From positions 310,001 through 374,000 of the forward strand of contig KV425561.1 of assembly GCA_001632425.1 (NCBI GenBank): DNA of 64,000 nt, read 5' to 3'. The stretch is from Neolentinus lepideus HHB14362 ss-1 (taxonomy: Eukaryota; Basidiomycota; Agaricomycetes; Gloeophyllales; Gloeophyllaceae). Shown here one piece after another: positions 50,162-61,725 of the stretch. Each line of letters opens with the position of its first letter. Position 1 is the stretch's first letter. The notes below the pieces were generated by a model. That model was not told the DNA's origin. It did not search any database and saw nothing but the letters and a program-made list of their open reading frames with translations. A program made the position numbers and the translations under genes.

Positions 50162-50973
50162 GTGATACGGAGGGTAGGTCAAGATGTTTTACAAGCAATC
50201 GGAATGTCGTCACTGGACGGTCTGGATCAAAACACAATTACACGAGGACAAGAACGTGTCAGAACTCACGTAGGACGAAAGACAGAATCTTCCGAACAAC
50301 CTGGGATAAGCCCTCGACGTCGACTTCGAAATCTCGTTTCTATTTGCCCACTGTGGAGCATAAAATGCGTCCGAGTCGTTCTAAATAGTCCTAGTGTCGG
50401 TACGTTTAGTCTCGATTTTGCCTCTTAGCAGGATTGCAGTCGAGCGGTAATCCGTAAGATTCATAGCTCGTGACAGAGCTAATCACAAGACAACGTCAGG
50501 TTGGAAGATGAGGGTCGAATATGAAGATCAGGGCATTGCAGGCAATCGCGGATCGGAGTAAATTGCCGGGAAGACTCGAGGAAGGGGAGGGGAGAACGGT
50601 ATACTGTTTCCAAGTTCAAGCACCACTCAATCAACGAACAACTCGCAGTCAAATTCAAGGTGTCACAAAATCCATTGTGACTAGAGAGCGTGCGCACAAT
50701 GCAAAGGAGCGGAGAGAGGTTGCTGTAGCTACTGCGAGGATAGGACGTATTCGGGTATGAGGTAAGGCTCATAATTATGTGTGCGAAGGTCATAAAAACT
50801 CGTAAAAAGCGACATGGAGTGCGAAACGCAAATCCAAGGGTTTGGGGTCGTACAGGTAAAAGGAGATCAAGGGTATAAGCAGATGAGGAAAGGGAATATA
50901 CGTAGCAAAATTAATACACCAAAAATCCTACAACTCGACTTCATTTTCGATTAGATCATCGCCTGAGCTCGGC
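50162..50973. other. Intergenic region, no recognisable gene
   Basis: About 810 bases. A 79-codon plus frame (50521-50760) and a minus frame opposite show no domain. The region upstream of 50973 is AT-rich and probably 3' untranslated. Confidence 0.4.
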
Positions 50974-51768
50974 TCAAAAGCCACCCAAACACCCGTCCAG
51001 TGGAGGTTCCGCAAACGCACTATTCGCGCGCTTTATAGGTGGTTTGCGTTGCTTGGGTGAAGGAGTAGGATTCCATTTTCTCTGGTCCTCCATGAGCTTG
51101 AGCGTCCGTTCCCGAACGGGCGAAGGAGGATATGGCAAGAAGGCCAGTGCGGAATTCATTTCCGCTTGGGAAGCGAACGCGGTGTTGAGCGACGGGTGAT
51201 AGTGAGAATTAGGATATTGGGATTTACATGCGGACGCGAAAGATAGGGACGGTGAAGCCTCGGAATGAATATCGGGAGGTGTGGTGACATCGGACTCGTC
51301 GGACTCGGACGAGGAGATGTCGTGGACGAGTGGTGGCGGGAGGGGAATCGTGGCGGGGAGCGGGGTCATTGATTCAACATCGCAGTCCGCGTCGACCACA
51401 CCGGTGTGACCAGCAGGTAGTTCCGCCTCGCACGCCTCGTATGCACGGGGATGAAAGTAGCTGCCCTTAATGCTAACTGCCTTCCTGTCCCTCGACCGAC
51501 CTCTGGGCCTCTCCACACTCCGATCCTGCCGCTCGCCCGAATAGACTTCTCGCCCGCCGCGTTCAGGCAGCGCGCACGCGTTGGGCGATACGATGATAGG
51601 TGCTCTGTCGTAGGTGAACGGCGAGTGCGTCGGGTGGGTGGAGGTCATGGTCGGCGTGGGCGGAAAGTGGACTTTCGGGGAGAAGAGAGTGGGACATGTC
51701 GCAAATGGAAGGGGATTTGACGGGATGGTGGAGGGCGGATCTCTTTTGAGAATAGGGCGTGGCGACAT
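50974..51768 (-). CDS. Disordered protein with possible PP1-docking motifs, single exon, 264 aa
   Basis: The ATG at 51768 is preferred; the frame is open a few codons upstream but without ATG. The protein starts MSPRPILKRDPPS and has SPKVHFPPTPT about 25 residues later. A basic stretch RPRGRSRDRK lies near residue 90, and a Ser/Asp-rich segment SSSESDESD near 155. The C-terminal half has conserved-looking blocks (AEMNSALAFLPYPPSPVRERTLKLMEDQRKWNP and KPPIKRANSAF, given by key residues). PILK plus KVHF resembles the paired SILK and RVxF docking motifs of protein phosphatase 1 partners. No folded domain is visible. The gene is credible by length, coding-like composition and low-complexity structure; the function is inference. 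Confidence 0.75.
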   Translation of the reverse strand: MSPRPILKRDPPSTIPSNPLPFATCPTLFSPKVHFPPTPTMTSTHPTHSPFTYDRAPIIVSPNACALPERGGREVYSGERQDRSVERPRGRSRDRKAVSIKGSYFHPRAYEACEAELPAGHTGVVDADCDVESMTPLPATIPLPPPLVHDISSSESDESDVTTPPDIHSEASPSLSFASACKSQYPNSHYHPSLNTAFASQAEMNSALAFLPYPPSPVRERTLKLMEDQRKWNPTPSPKQRKPPIKRANSAFAEPPLDGCLGGF

Positions 51769-52607
51769 GGTGGCTACCGATAGCAACGCCTGTCCGGTGG
51801 CGATATAGAAAGGAACTAACTTAAATTGAGAATTCGAACGGATGAAGCTGCTGCTGCTGCCAGTGTTGGCGCCTTCGAAGCGGGCGGTAGAGTAGACGTG
51901 AGCCGTGTATAGCTCAGAGAGAACCCTTTGCGGCTTGCAGGCTATGGCAGCAAGTATATATGAGGATGATAGAACAGTAAAGGAAGTGGTGGTCGGAACG
52001 GAGGACTTGACGAGATTAGCAAGGCCGGAAGTCTCTGCTCCACGCTAAGGAGCACATTCTCTTCCTTGTGCGTATGATTGGATTGGCTTAGCGTCACTGC
52101 CCACCGCTTAGCTCGGCTACACGCGGCATCGAGGCCTATCGATTTCCCCACGGCCTGCGTACAACGCCATGCGCAACGAGCAGCGTCTTCGTGGGCAGCG
52201 TCGACGTTGAAGACATTGGAGGGCGGGAGAAGACACGAATCGACCTTGTGAGCTCGTTATAAACACGAACATGGGTGGGACGTCACAGGCGACGATGTTG
52301 AAGTCTCTCTGTGTGGCCTAGACCACCCACGTTTTACCCTCAAAATAGACTTCTTTCTCCTCAATCGATAGTAAGGCATGCTCATTTCACTCATCTTAAC
52401 GTGGAGTCCATCGTACGTACGAGCGTAACTGCCTATCCACTGAACAAATGGGCTAATATTTAAACGGCTGTCATGAGGATGCAATTGTTATATCTACATA
52501 GCCATGAGTTGTCAACGGACCCACGGGATGCAACGAGTACAGATGAAATGATGAAAGCGTCCACGAGAGAAGGGTGGAGTGAATCGCAGCCAAGGTCCAC
52601 GCCATCC
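51769..52607. other. Intergenic region
   Basis: About 840 bases upstream of the disordered-protein gene and downstream of the DUF726 gene. There are no recognisable genes; the short frames have no domains. Confidence 0.4.
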
Positions 52608-55600
52608 TCAACTAGACCAAGGATTCGAGTTGAACGTCGCACTCTTCCATGGGTCCCGGTCCGCACCGGCAGATAAGCCCGACCCAGAATGCGGACTGTC
52701 GACCGTTATCGATCCGTCCGCACTCCCAAAAGAGAGTCCTGTGCTTGTTAACGGCACAGCGGACGACGAAAACGGATTCTGCGTCTGTGACGAGTACGAA
52801 TACATCCCATTCCTTGTATCCCCTATCGATGCATCGTTTCTGCCAAACGCTAGCGAGGTGGACGATGACATAGGGTTGTATGATGTCGACGAGGTGCCAG
52901 CATATGAAACCGACCCAAATCCGCGGTAGCCCAACATAGCCTCGGACGGTGGATTGGGCTCAAGATTCCAGATCGAGCCGTCCTCTGCACCGAATGATAG
53001 CGCAGGTGCGGCTACTGGCCGTCGTGACGTAGACATGTCTTCCAGCCGCAATGCGCTTGAGGACGCACCAAAACCATGTTGCGAGAACTGCGCCGCATGC
53101 ATGTATGACGATGATGTCACATCGTCCTCGTCCTCTGGGGCATCATGAGCATCATTGAGCGACGCCGACCGTTGGAAACTCGACGTAAGGTCGCTTCGGG
53201 AAGGAACCTTCTTCGGTAGAACAGGAGGGACAAACTCTTCATGGAGAGGAGATGGAAGAGCTGGCTTTGTCATAGGTGTGGAAGTGGGAGAACGCGATTC
53301 AGGAAGAGGCGTAGATGCAGAGCGATACGATGGAGGAGGTATGGGCGGCACTTGGAAAGGATTTGGCTGCTGAACACGGGTCTCCTCCGGATCAAGCTCG
53401 CTCTTGCTAATTACTTCTTTGATGGCATCGAAATTGAAACCAGCGCGAAGTGGGGGAAGATGGGGATCAGGCGCAGTCACTTCCGGATTTGGTGCTGGTA
53501 ACGGTTCTTTCTCAGTATATGGGGGTGGCGACGTCGCCGACTTCTCCGACATACTGCCTTCTCGAGGTGGTAAGTCATCGTCCCCGCTGGAACGCGACTT
53601 TTCTGTCGATGATTTCTTCTGGAACGAGCCAAATGAAGTAGCAGATGGGGGTCGAGAGACATTCTGAGCATGAGACGTTGGTGTCTTCTTGTTCCTAGAG
53701 AACCAGCCTTTCTTCTTGTCGGCTTCCTCTTCCCGGATGACAACGCGTTCACCTTCGAAATCGGGTTCCTAATGCAGGCACTAATATCAGCAACCAAAAT
53801 ACTCACATAACAAACGCAGCGAACGTACCTCAGGCTCGTCGAAGTAATCTGCGGACACCGGAAACCCGAGCTGGTCCAGGATGAGGGGCATGAATGTCCT
53901 GTAACTCATATGTCCCGCAATCTTATCCGTGACATCTACATTCTCTAGTCCCGGAACGTTCATCACAGGCCGCAAACCAGCGACAGTATTCAAACCACCG
54001 CTGGTCGCCCTGAACAAATAGTTCAACACCCAATCGTTTCGGGCATACCCGTTCACAAATCGTCCCGATACCACAGACCGCGCCTCTATCCAAGTACGGG
54101 TGGAGGCCGTCACAGAGGTACCTAGTAAGAAAACGTCTTGCACAATTCCATAAGCTTTACGGCGGGCGAGCTCCAGGAGGCAATAGAAGATTACACGAGC
54201 ACCCAGGGAGAAACCGATGAGGGTTACAGGTCGGACACCGAGGTGGCGTTGCATCAGGACGTCTGCGAGAACACTGCCGGCAGATTTGGCTCGGTCTAGG
54301 GCATTGCTCCAGGGATTATCGATGAGATAGCCCAACTTCGTCAGAACTAGATGTGGGCTCAGCCCCAATAGATTTGACAAGGGATGAACGAGAGTACATA
54401 CTTATAGGCCATTGCAGAGCGGTCATCAGGGTAGCCATGACAGTTGCTTGCAAAACCGTCTGACCAATCTGCGAGAGGACCTCAGATGTGAGAATCTTCA
54501 GTGCACTACCAGTCTCCCGGATCATCTCAGGCTCCCACAACACACTGAACACGTCACCGACGATAGGATCGAGTACGCTGAACGGCAACCGCGGATCATC
54601 CAACGGACCAGTCATGAACCTGGATATCAGTCTATCAGTAAATCACACCCTCCATAGTTGGACATATGAACAAACCCGGGAACTGTCATGATGCAGTTAA
54701 CCCTCTTGTTGTTATGTAAGGGCATAATCTCAAACGTCCGTACATGCATCGTCCGCCTAGCCATACCTCGCGCAGCGATACCGCTTCCAGTCAACACGCC
54801 ACCTGTCGTGATGACGGCAGCACCACCAGTTCCCGCTAGGAATCCAGTAGTTCCCGTAATGCCGATGGTTGTGAACGCAGCGCCGAGACCAGCACCGATT
54901 ACAGGCGCCAATAAACCAGCTGAAAGACCGATCACCAAACCTCCGCCTACGGAGCGCTCGCGCTGCGTCAGAGTTGACGGCTACGAGACAAACAATGTGT
55001 AAAGGAACATACCAAGAGTGGCAAGACCCATCATCACATATCTTCTTCGCTTTGAAGACTTCTGTCTACCCTCGACAATCTCCTTCTGTTCCAGCCTCTC
55101 AACGCCTTCTTGTATTTCAAGTGCGTCTGTGACACGCTTCTCGAACTTGACTACGTCAAGCCAGCCTAAGCCGAGCTTGAGGGCGACTTGCTCGAGCAAG
55201 ACACGAGAACGGGCGTCGTAGACGCTGTCGGCGACGATGATTAGGAACAGATCACATAAGACAGTCCAGCGAATGTCGAGAGTCACGTCTTTGTCCGCTG
55301 CAGATAGTTGAGTAGTGACGCCTGCTAGAGGTGCCATCGAGGTTTCTTCCAACACTCGTTGAGTGGTCTGGAAAGTCTTCTCAGTTGTCACCTCAGGTGT
55401 CTTGGAGCCGTTCGGATTGGGGGTGGTAGGCTGTGACGGAGGTGCAAGGTTAGCATCGGTAATATCATTATCTTCAACGTCCAGATGACCCGGTTCTTGA
55501 TTCGTCCGTTCCTCAGCCTGCCGCCTGGCTTCTGCTGGGTCGTACTCTGGGTTCGCCACTGTATGCGTAGTCATAAGTGCAGGTACCAAGTCCTCAGGCA

Positions 55601-56256
55601 TGACCCCATGGTTGCCCAAGCTGTCAATCATCTTCTGCTCTGTCCAAGTCGATGCGTTTCAGCGTTCGCGCGTCTAGCAGAGGCCGTCGTTATTCACCTT
55701 CAGTCTCGAGTTCCATATGATAATACAACCGACCCATGATTTTCAGAGCCCACAGCTCCATGCTCTGCACCGCCGGCTTGACCTCCTTTAGATTAATGTT
55801 CTTCAGCTTCTGTGTCATCTCCCGCGTCGTCAATGCACAGAGCCCGACGTACGCGATGCGCTGCGCCTCGGTCAGCAGGTTCTTCGTAGCCTGCATCTGA
55901 CTGAGTGGTGTCATCGCCTTGTCCTCGTCGAAGAGATACCGTGTCCGCAGGTGGACTTCGTCGGAGTCGTCCTCTTCGTTCAATCTTAACCGCGTATACT
56001 CGCTCTCGTTCTGGTCGATCTTGGATCGCCACTCCTGGCCATAATCGTCGACATCCAGAAGACTGCCTGTAGCATTTCCAGTTCCTCCAGCAGTGGGCGT
56101 CTTCCTTGCTGAGGGCGTATAGTGGTATTTCTTCTGGTCTTCCTCGTCTAGTCCATCAGCAAACTCGTCCGACTCCCTAACCACAGGCATGTCCTGCCAT
56201 CCTTCGTCGTCATCATCAAATAGCTCAGGATCGGATTGCTTAGCGGCAACAGGCAT
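52608..56256 (-). CDS. DUF726/TMCO4-like membrane alpha/beta hydrolase, 6 exons, 1117 aa
   Basis: Exons (minus): 56256-55698, 55639-55013, 54946-54676, 54619-54402, 54346-53829, 53768-52608. The acidic N-terminus (FDDDDEGWQDMPV) is followed by a helical region, including MELWALKIMGRLYYHMELE at the first intron. Two to three Gly/Ala-rich membrane segments follow (GGLVIGLSAGLLAPVIGAGL and AAVITTGGVLTGSGIA). The hydrolase core has VTLIGFSLGARVIFYCLLEL with nucleophile Ser about 605, and later NVPGLENVDVTDKIAGHMSY. The C-terminal 370 residues are disordered with PxxP runs. The family includes yeast Mil1 and human TMCO4; esterase/lipase activity is predicted, not shown. The N-terminal 186 codons could be mistaken for a separate gene but splice in phase. 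Confidence 0.9.
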
Positions 56257-56655
56257 GATGAATCAAGGTCCGAATGCACTGGACAAGTCAGTCGACAGGC
56301 ATGCGCGCTCTTGGACTTGAAACCGGGACCGCGCAACCGCCGGCAGAACGCACAGATATTCTCTCACGAAAATATTGCAGCCCACAATAATATCACGAAA
56401 TATCAGAGCCACACTTTTATAAGTCTATGGCCGTCTCAGGTGTCGATTGCAAGCTATTTACTTGCAGACTATCAACAGACCACGACGTAACACTCATTTA
56501 GTTGACATTGACGTCTATTGTAGAGGGTAAACGGGAAATACAACAACAACGAAACTGCAATGAATCTACAATGGAAGGCTCCAGCTTCAGGACACCGATA
56601 CAGCAACATGGCAATCCTGCACATACCTCTAACCACACAACCACGCTTTCACGTA
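56257..56655. other. Intergenic region, SRP14 3' side / DUF726 promoter
   Basis: About 400 bases. Nothing beyond the expected promoter and 3' untranslated sequence is recognised. Confidence 0.4.
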
Positions 56656-57345
56656 TCAGGAGCCAATTTGAGCCTTGGCTTTCTCGCGAGCATCCTCTCG
56701 CTCTTCAGCTTTTTTGCGTGCCTCATCCTGCCTCGCGGCGGCTTTTATTCGACGCTGTCTCTTTCTCCGACCATTCCCTCTCTTCGGGCCCTCAACAGGA
56801 ATCGGCTCGGCCAGACGCTGCTTCCGCTTGGCCACCTTTTCTGCTCGCTGTTTCTCGCGCTGTCGGTCTCGTTTCCGAAGAGTAGCCATCGATGCTTTCA
56901 GTAGAGCGCCATAAGCCGAATGGAACTTATCCAATTGACCAGGTTCAACCTAGAAAGACGCATGTAAAGGAGCAATTAAATATTACATGAGGAACCGAGA
57001 TTACAGTGTCATCTGCAAATAGGGTACTCACTCGTGTCGAAAATGTTTGATCTCCATCCGTGACCCTCACTAAACATGGATATTCTCTGTCATCATCGCC
57101 CACCTCAGACATTGTGGCGTCCTCGCCATTGTGCGTAACTATTCACTTGAGAACATCAGCACGTTACACCCCTCATAGATCGAAGGGTACGTACGTCGTT
57201 TATGAGTGAGCCATACAGATCCGGAGCTCGTGTTTGACTCGAATAACCCCGTTAGCTTGCTAAGAAACTGTTCGTTGCAGCATCAGCATATAAAATATCG
57301 CATCCAGCCGTACAGACGTACGGTATCGTGGTCCACCAGCTGCAT
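56656..57345 (-). CDS. Signal recognition particle subunit SRP14, 4 exons, 165 aa
   Basis: Exons (minus): 57345-57322 (24 nt), 57267-57195, 57138-57032, 56949-56656. The joined protein begins MQLVDHDTFLSKLTGLFESN and continues SGSVWLTHKR, YPCLVRVTDGDQTFSTRVEP and LDKFHSAYGALLKASMATLRKRD, matching the SRP14 alpha/beta fold throughout. SRP14 pairs with SRP9 in the Alu domain of SRP and helps arrest elongation during ER targeting. The tail (about 100-165) is very rich in Lys/Arg/Glu (KRGNGRRKRQRRIKAAAR) and longer than the metazoan tail; it may bind SRP RNA. The first coding exon is only eight codons. The gene is divergent from the siroheme gene. Confidence 0.92.
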
Positions 57346-57573
57346 GGAAGTGGCAAGTATTAATGCATCCCACCACGACGAGGCAACTGGACTGGCTTAC
57401 ATAAGCCATAGTCACTTCGGCAACTTCGCAAAATCTCCCAGGCACCGACCACCGATTGCTCATTATCGCGAGCCACCTGACCGGATATTTCATCCAGTCT
57501 GCGGTTAAAAGATCAAGGATGCCTGTCGAAAATCCTGCACCAGGACGTCTGTTCCTCTTGAAGGTCGACGACG
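57346..57573. promoter_or_regulatory. Short bidirectional promoter, SRP14 / siroheme synthase
   Basis: The two start codons are 228 bases apart on opposite strands, so both promoters must share this interval. No TATA box is obvious. Confidence 0.5.
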
Positions 57574-59466
57574 ATGGTCTCGCACATCTACCCGGCGCCG
57601 AGGAGCGGGGCGTCACTCATGCTGTCCTTTCGACCCGATACTGTGCTCATCATTGGCTCTAATACAATCGCTGCTGCTCGTGCATTCGCTGCCTTGGAGT
57701 CGGATTCGGGAGTTATTATCATCTCAAAAGGAGGCATGCAGGATGCCTGTAAGGAGCTACAATATCGAGCTCAGGAAGAGCAAGTGACTCTACTGGACAT
57801 GACCACACTACCAAGGTCGTCCACCTCAAGCTCACCTGAAGATTCCGATGCAGAGGCTTTGGATGCATATGTTAATACGACTGGTCTAAAGGTCAGCTTG
57901 GTCTGTGTAACAGACACTGTCCTCGGCCTCGATTCTACGGTCCGTCGGAGTAAGGAATCAGCGCAGAAGATCCATTCACTTTGTCAGGCTCGGAATATAC
58001 CAGTGAACGTTACCGACATTCCAGAGCTATGCAACTTCACCTTCGCTTCCACCCATCGATTCACTGAAGCCGACACTGGAGAGCTTACTCCGCTCCAAAT
58101 AGCTGTAGCGACCAATGGACAGGGTTGCCGTCTTGGTGGACGAATACGTCGTGAGCTGGCCAGCTCTCTTCCGAGAGAAGTTGGCGGAGCTGTGAAGAAG
58201 ATGGGTGTCCTGCGGGGTATGGCGAAGGTAGCCGACGTGCAGGACGACGGAGAGCAGGAGCTTAACGAGGAGACCGTCATATCTACACCTAACAGACCCG
58301 TCCAGCAGAGGCGATGGAACAGGTTGGAGACTGACACTGAGATAGCGAGACGTCGGATGAAGTGGGTTGCACAGGTCAGCGAGTACTGGCCACTTGATCG
58401 GCTGGCGCGCATGACCGACGAAGAGATGTCGAAGTTATTAAACGACGGGGAAGGGATTGCTGCGTACCCTTCGCACGACTCTGAGAATCAGCCGTCCCAT
58501 CACACCTTACAATTGATGCCGACTTCGGCGCCAAAGAAAGGCCGAATTCTCCTCGTTGGCTCTGGACCAGGTCATCCATCGCTGCTGACAGTCGCGACGC
58601 AAACTGCTCTTACGAAGCACGCTGACCTGGTATTGTCCGATAAATTGGTCCCAGCAGCAGTCTTGAAACTCATTCCTAAGCACGTCGATATACGTATAGC
58701 GCGAAAATTTCCTGGCAATGCGGAAGGCGCTCAAAACGAGATGATGGAGGCTGCAGTAGAAGCAGCAAACCGCGGACTGACCGTTGTCCGGGTCAGTCGC
58801 TTTGTTTTACCTACTCAATTTCTAACTCATTTATACATTCTCTAGCTAAAACAAGGTGATCCTACTGTATACGGCCGTGCGGGGGAGGAAGTCCTGTACT
58901 TCCGCGAGCACGGCTTCGAGCCGCTCATCATTCCAGGCGTCTCCTCCGCCCTCGCAGGGCCAACAATGTTCAACATCCCGGTGACCCAGCGCGGTGTCGC
59001 TGAATCCTTCATCGTTTGCACCGGCGTCGGCCGGCAAGGCAAGGAAGTCAAACTCCCTGGGTACGAGCGGGGCCGCACACTGTTAATTCTGATGGGCGTC
59101 GCGCGACTGTCATCAGTGTTGAAGGCGCTCACTGACGTTGAGGATCTGACTGGCAAGAGCAGGGATGGGCTTGTGTACCCGCCGCATTTGCCTATTGCAG
59201 TCATTGAGAGGGCATCGATGCCTGATCAGAGGAGTATATGCTCTACGCTGAGCAATATCTCTACAGCGCTGGAAAATGTGGGAGAGCAGAGGCCACCGGG
59301 AATGATTGTTGTAGGGTGGTCGGTGTTGGCTCTATGGGGCCAAGGTGATGTCGCTGTACTGGACGCGGAGCAAGGTATCGATGACGAGAAGAGGGTAAAC
59401 CGCTGGTTAGGTGGAAACTCCTGGCGCATTAGGGAAGGTCTACAAAGCGGATGGGAGATATTCTAG
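57574..59466 (+). CDS. Siroheme synthase / uroporphyrinogen-III C-methyltransferase (Met1-like), 2 exons, 612 aa
   Basis: Exons: 57574-58791 and 58846-59466. The N-terminal half is precorrin-2 dehydrogenase-like: SFRPDTVLIIGSNTIAAARA, then VTDIPELCNFTFASTHRF. The C-terminal half (from about residue 310) is the SAM-dependent methyltransferase: GRILLVGSGPGHPSLLTVAT, VVRLKQGDPTVYGRAGEE across the intron, and IIPGVSSALAGPTMFNIPVTQRG. Together these convert uroporphyrinogen III to (sirohydrochlorin and) siroheme, the cofactor of sulfite and nitrite reductase in sulfur and nitrogen assimilation. An insert of about 100 residues between the halves (containing RRRMKWVAQVSEYWPLDRL) is usual in fungal fusions. 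Whether the dehydrogenase half also chelates iron cannot be told. Confidence 0.92.
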
Positions 59467-59761
59467 TGACTGGTAATCTTTTTGGATCTTGAATTGCTTG
59501 AGGTAGATTTCTTGGATATAGCTAGTTATCTGTCGCGTACTGCTTTTCAGCAATTAAAAGAACGAAGCAGTTCAATTCCCTAGTACCGGGGCTAGTGCAG
59601 GTAACATCTGCACCGTACGGCAGATTGCATTTTTACCTCTGACGAGAAATACAAATTGTACTAGTCAGGCCCTGATTTTGCTATGGCTCGATAGGCCTCG
59701 CCATGGCCAGCTAGAGGATAGCAGACAGACGCCCGTTGCCGGTTCGCCCCGAGGCTGAAAT

Positions 59762-60271
59762 ATGCTCAAACCGCGCCGCCAAATATTCGCCATCACCGGT
59801 CGCTCTCCGCCCAGCATGCAGCGCGCAATGCTCTCCACTGCCTTCAGGGCTCGTCCCGTCGTATTTCGCAACACCTCCGCCTTTGTCCGCAACTCGTCGA
59901 GCGCGCACGGCCAGGAGACGTTTGAATCCTTCACCGAGCGATACGTCGAGTTCTTTAAATCCGCCCAGGACCTGTTCGAAGTCCAGCGAGGCCTGAACAA
60001 CTGCTTCGCGCACGATTTAGTACCTGCCCCGGCTGTGTGTGAGGCTGCACTCCGGGCGGCGCGACGGGTCGATGACTACGCGACGGCGGTCAGGATATTC
60101 GAGGGCATCAAGGAGAAGGTGGAGAACCAGAAACAGTACCAGGCGTACTTGGAGGAGTTGAAGCCTGTTAGGGAAGAACTTGGTGAGCTGTACTTCATAT
60201 TCGGACAAAGCGTTTCGAGACTGAATTTATCTACAGGGATTGAGACAAAAGACGAGCTCTATACCTCATAA
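59762..60271 (+). CDS. Cytochrome c oxidase subunit VI (Cox6/COX5A), 2 exons, 151 aa
   Basis: Exons: 59762-60182 and 60237-60271. The first 45 residues are Arg/Ser-rich without acids, a typical mitochondrial presequence. The mature part has FTERYVEFFKSAQDLFEVQR, LNNCFAHDLVPAPAVCEAAL, RAARRVDDYATAVRIFEGIK and KVENQKQYQAYLEEL, all hallmarks of the family; the last exon adds IETKDELYTS, matching the conserved C-terminus. It is a nuclear-encoded subunit of complex IV facing the matrix. An internal Met at residue 19 (59816) could be the true start, with either giving a plausible presequence. Confidence 0.93.
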   Translation: MLKPRRQIFAITGRSPPSMQRAMLSTAFRARPVVFRNTSAFVRNSSSAHGQETFESFTERYVEFFKSAQDLFEVQRGLNNCFAHDLVPAPAVCEAALRAARRVDDYATAVRIFEGIKEKVENQKQYQAYLEELKPVREELGELYFIFGQSVSRLNLSTGIETKDELYTS

Positions 60272-60788
60272 AATATCTTTACTCCGGCGATAGAGTGCGT
60301 ATTGTGTTTTTCATTCCCGCTGCTTATGTTTTAATGACATTTATCATTCTCAGTAGCAGTGGTGAATCTCCCGACTGGCAACAACGCTTGATTCCTTAGA
60401 CTACGGACCTGTTCCGCGTGGCTGTCTGTTTGTAATGTATCACCACCTAACGAAAGCTATTACCTTCGTTGCATCTTCGTCTGCAAGATCATGTAGGCTC
60501 AGTATGCGCGTCGACCCTCCCACTCTGAGTCTGTATCAATGCCAGGGCTCAGAGACCTCATCAACGTCATAATTCATAGGCATCCTTGGGAGCTCCTAGG
60601 CATGAAAGTCAAAGAAATTCTCAATACTCAGGCATTGCAAAGTTCTATAACTGAAAATACATAATGATAGACACGAATAGTAGTAGCGACAGATGATCAG
60701 ACTGAGCACACAACCTGCGAACAACACTGCCATACCAAAAGGCGATGGTTAACTTTTGACACTAGCACCGATGTGCAGTTCCAACAGC
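60272..60788. other. Convergent intergenic region, COX6 / Tra2-like
   Basis: About 517 bases between two stop codons; no recognisable gene or repeat. Confidence 0.4.
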
Positions 60789-61725
60789 CTAATATCTCCT
60801 ATCGTCATACCTCCGATCATCATAACGCCTCTCTTCGTATCCTCCACCCCTTCTGTCATCGTACCTACGATCATAGTCACGGTAGCTGCGGTCATAGTCA
60901 TCCCTATATTCGCGGTCGTAGCCACGACCACTACCGCCGCGATGGTCATCGCGGTGGCCACGGCCACCACGACGGTCGTCGAAGTCACGAGCGTAGCGAC
61001 TGTCATATGGTCGAGGGTCGTAGGGTCGTTCGTCTGTATCATGCGTGAGGACAAGACAGGAGATGTAGATCAGAAGTAGAGCTTACATTGGTTACGTTTA
61101 GGCGGGCCATAGTACCGGCCAGGGGTGGGTGTCCTAGCGCGTCCACGGCGAGCCTAGTATTAACAGCACCTTCAAATCAAGCGACCCAGTATAGGTAGAT
61201 GCAACACACCTTTTCAACAGTTATCGTCTTACCCATGAAGTCAGTAGCATTCAAAGCAGTGACAGCTGCCTCGGCCTCCTCAGCAGTCTCCATGGTCACA
61301 AACCCGAATCCGCGGGATTCGCGCGTATGGGGATCATACATAACCTGCGCCTTTTTGACCTGCAGAAAAATTCGGTATAAAGTACCTCGATTTGAAGCGA
61401 ACATGGGGCTCACACGTCCTACTTTGGCAAAGGCCTGCTCAAGGTCACGGGTGTCGACCTTGTAGCTCAGGCCAGAGACGTGGAGGTTGTTTCCAGGGTT
61501 AACACCGCCACCCCCTTCCTCTCCACGTCTGCTATATGTATAAATGAGTGATCTCCATAAGTAGTCGCTTCAATCCACGCACCCTCTGTCGTCCCCCCTC
61601 GGGCCCGGACTCCTACTCCTACTCGACCGTCTCGGCGGCTCGCCGTTCTGATCTCTACCAGGCGAACGACCTCCACCATTACTCCAACCCTGCTCCTGAC
61701 CATTTCCATTCGATATGGAGGTCAT
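60789..61725 (-). CDS. Tra2-like SR protein with one RRM, 5 exons, 240 aa
   Basis: Exons (minus): 61725-61583, 61531-61414, 61359-61210, 61153-61087, 61033-60789. The N-terminus is Ser/Arg/Gly-rich (SRSRSPGPRGDDRG). The RRM covers about 58-135, with RNP2 NLHVSGLSYKVD and RNP1 RGFGFVTMET. After it comes RRGRARTPTPGRYYGPPKR, the short Pro/Arg linker typical of transformer-2, then a C-terminal tail of Asp-Arg-Tyr repeats (YDDRRY, YDRSYRDYDRRYDD). Such proteins bind exonic enhancers and promote splicing in the nucleus. The first intron's acceptor can be placed at either of two AG sites four bases apart only if phase is kept; the upstream TAG is used here. Confidence 0.88.

Noticed and set aside
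55690..56256. Separate gene for the N-terminal 188-codon frame next to DUF726
   Set aside because: A 58-nt intron joins it in phase to the following exon and recreates the conserved YYHMELE..EQKMI segment.
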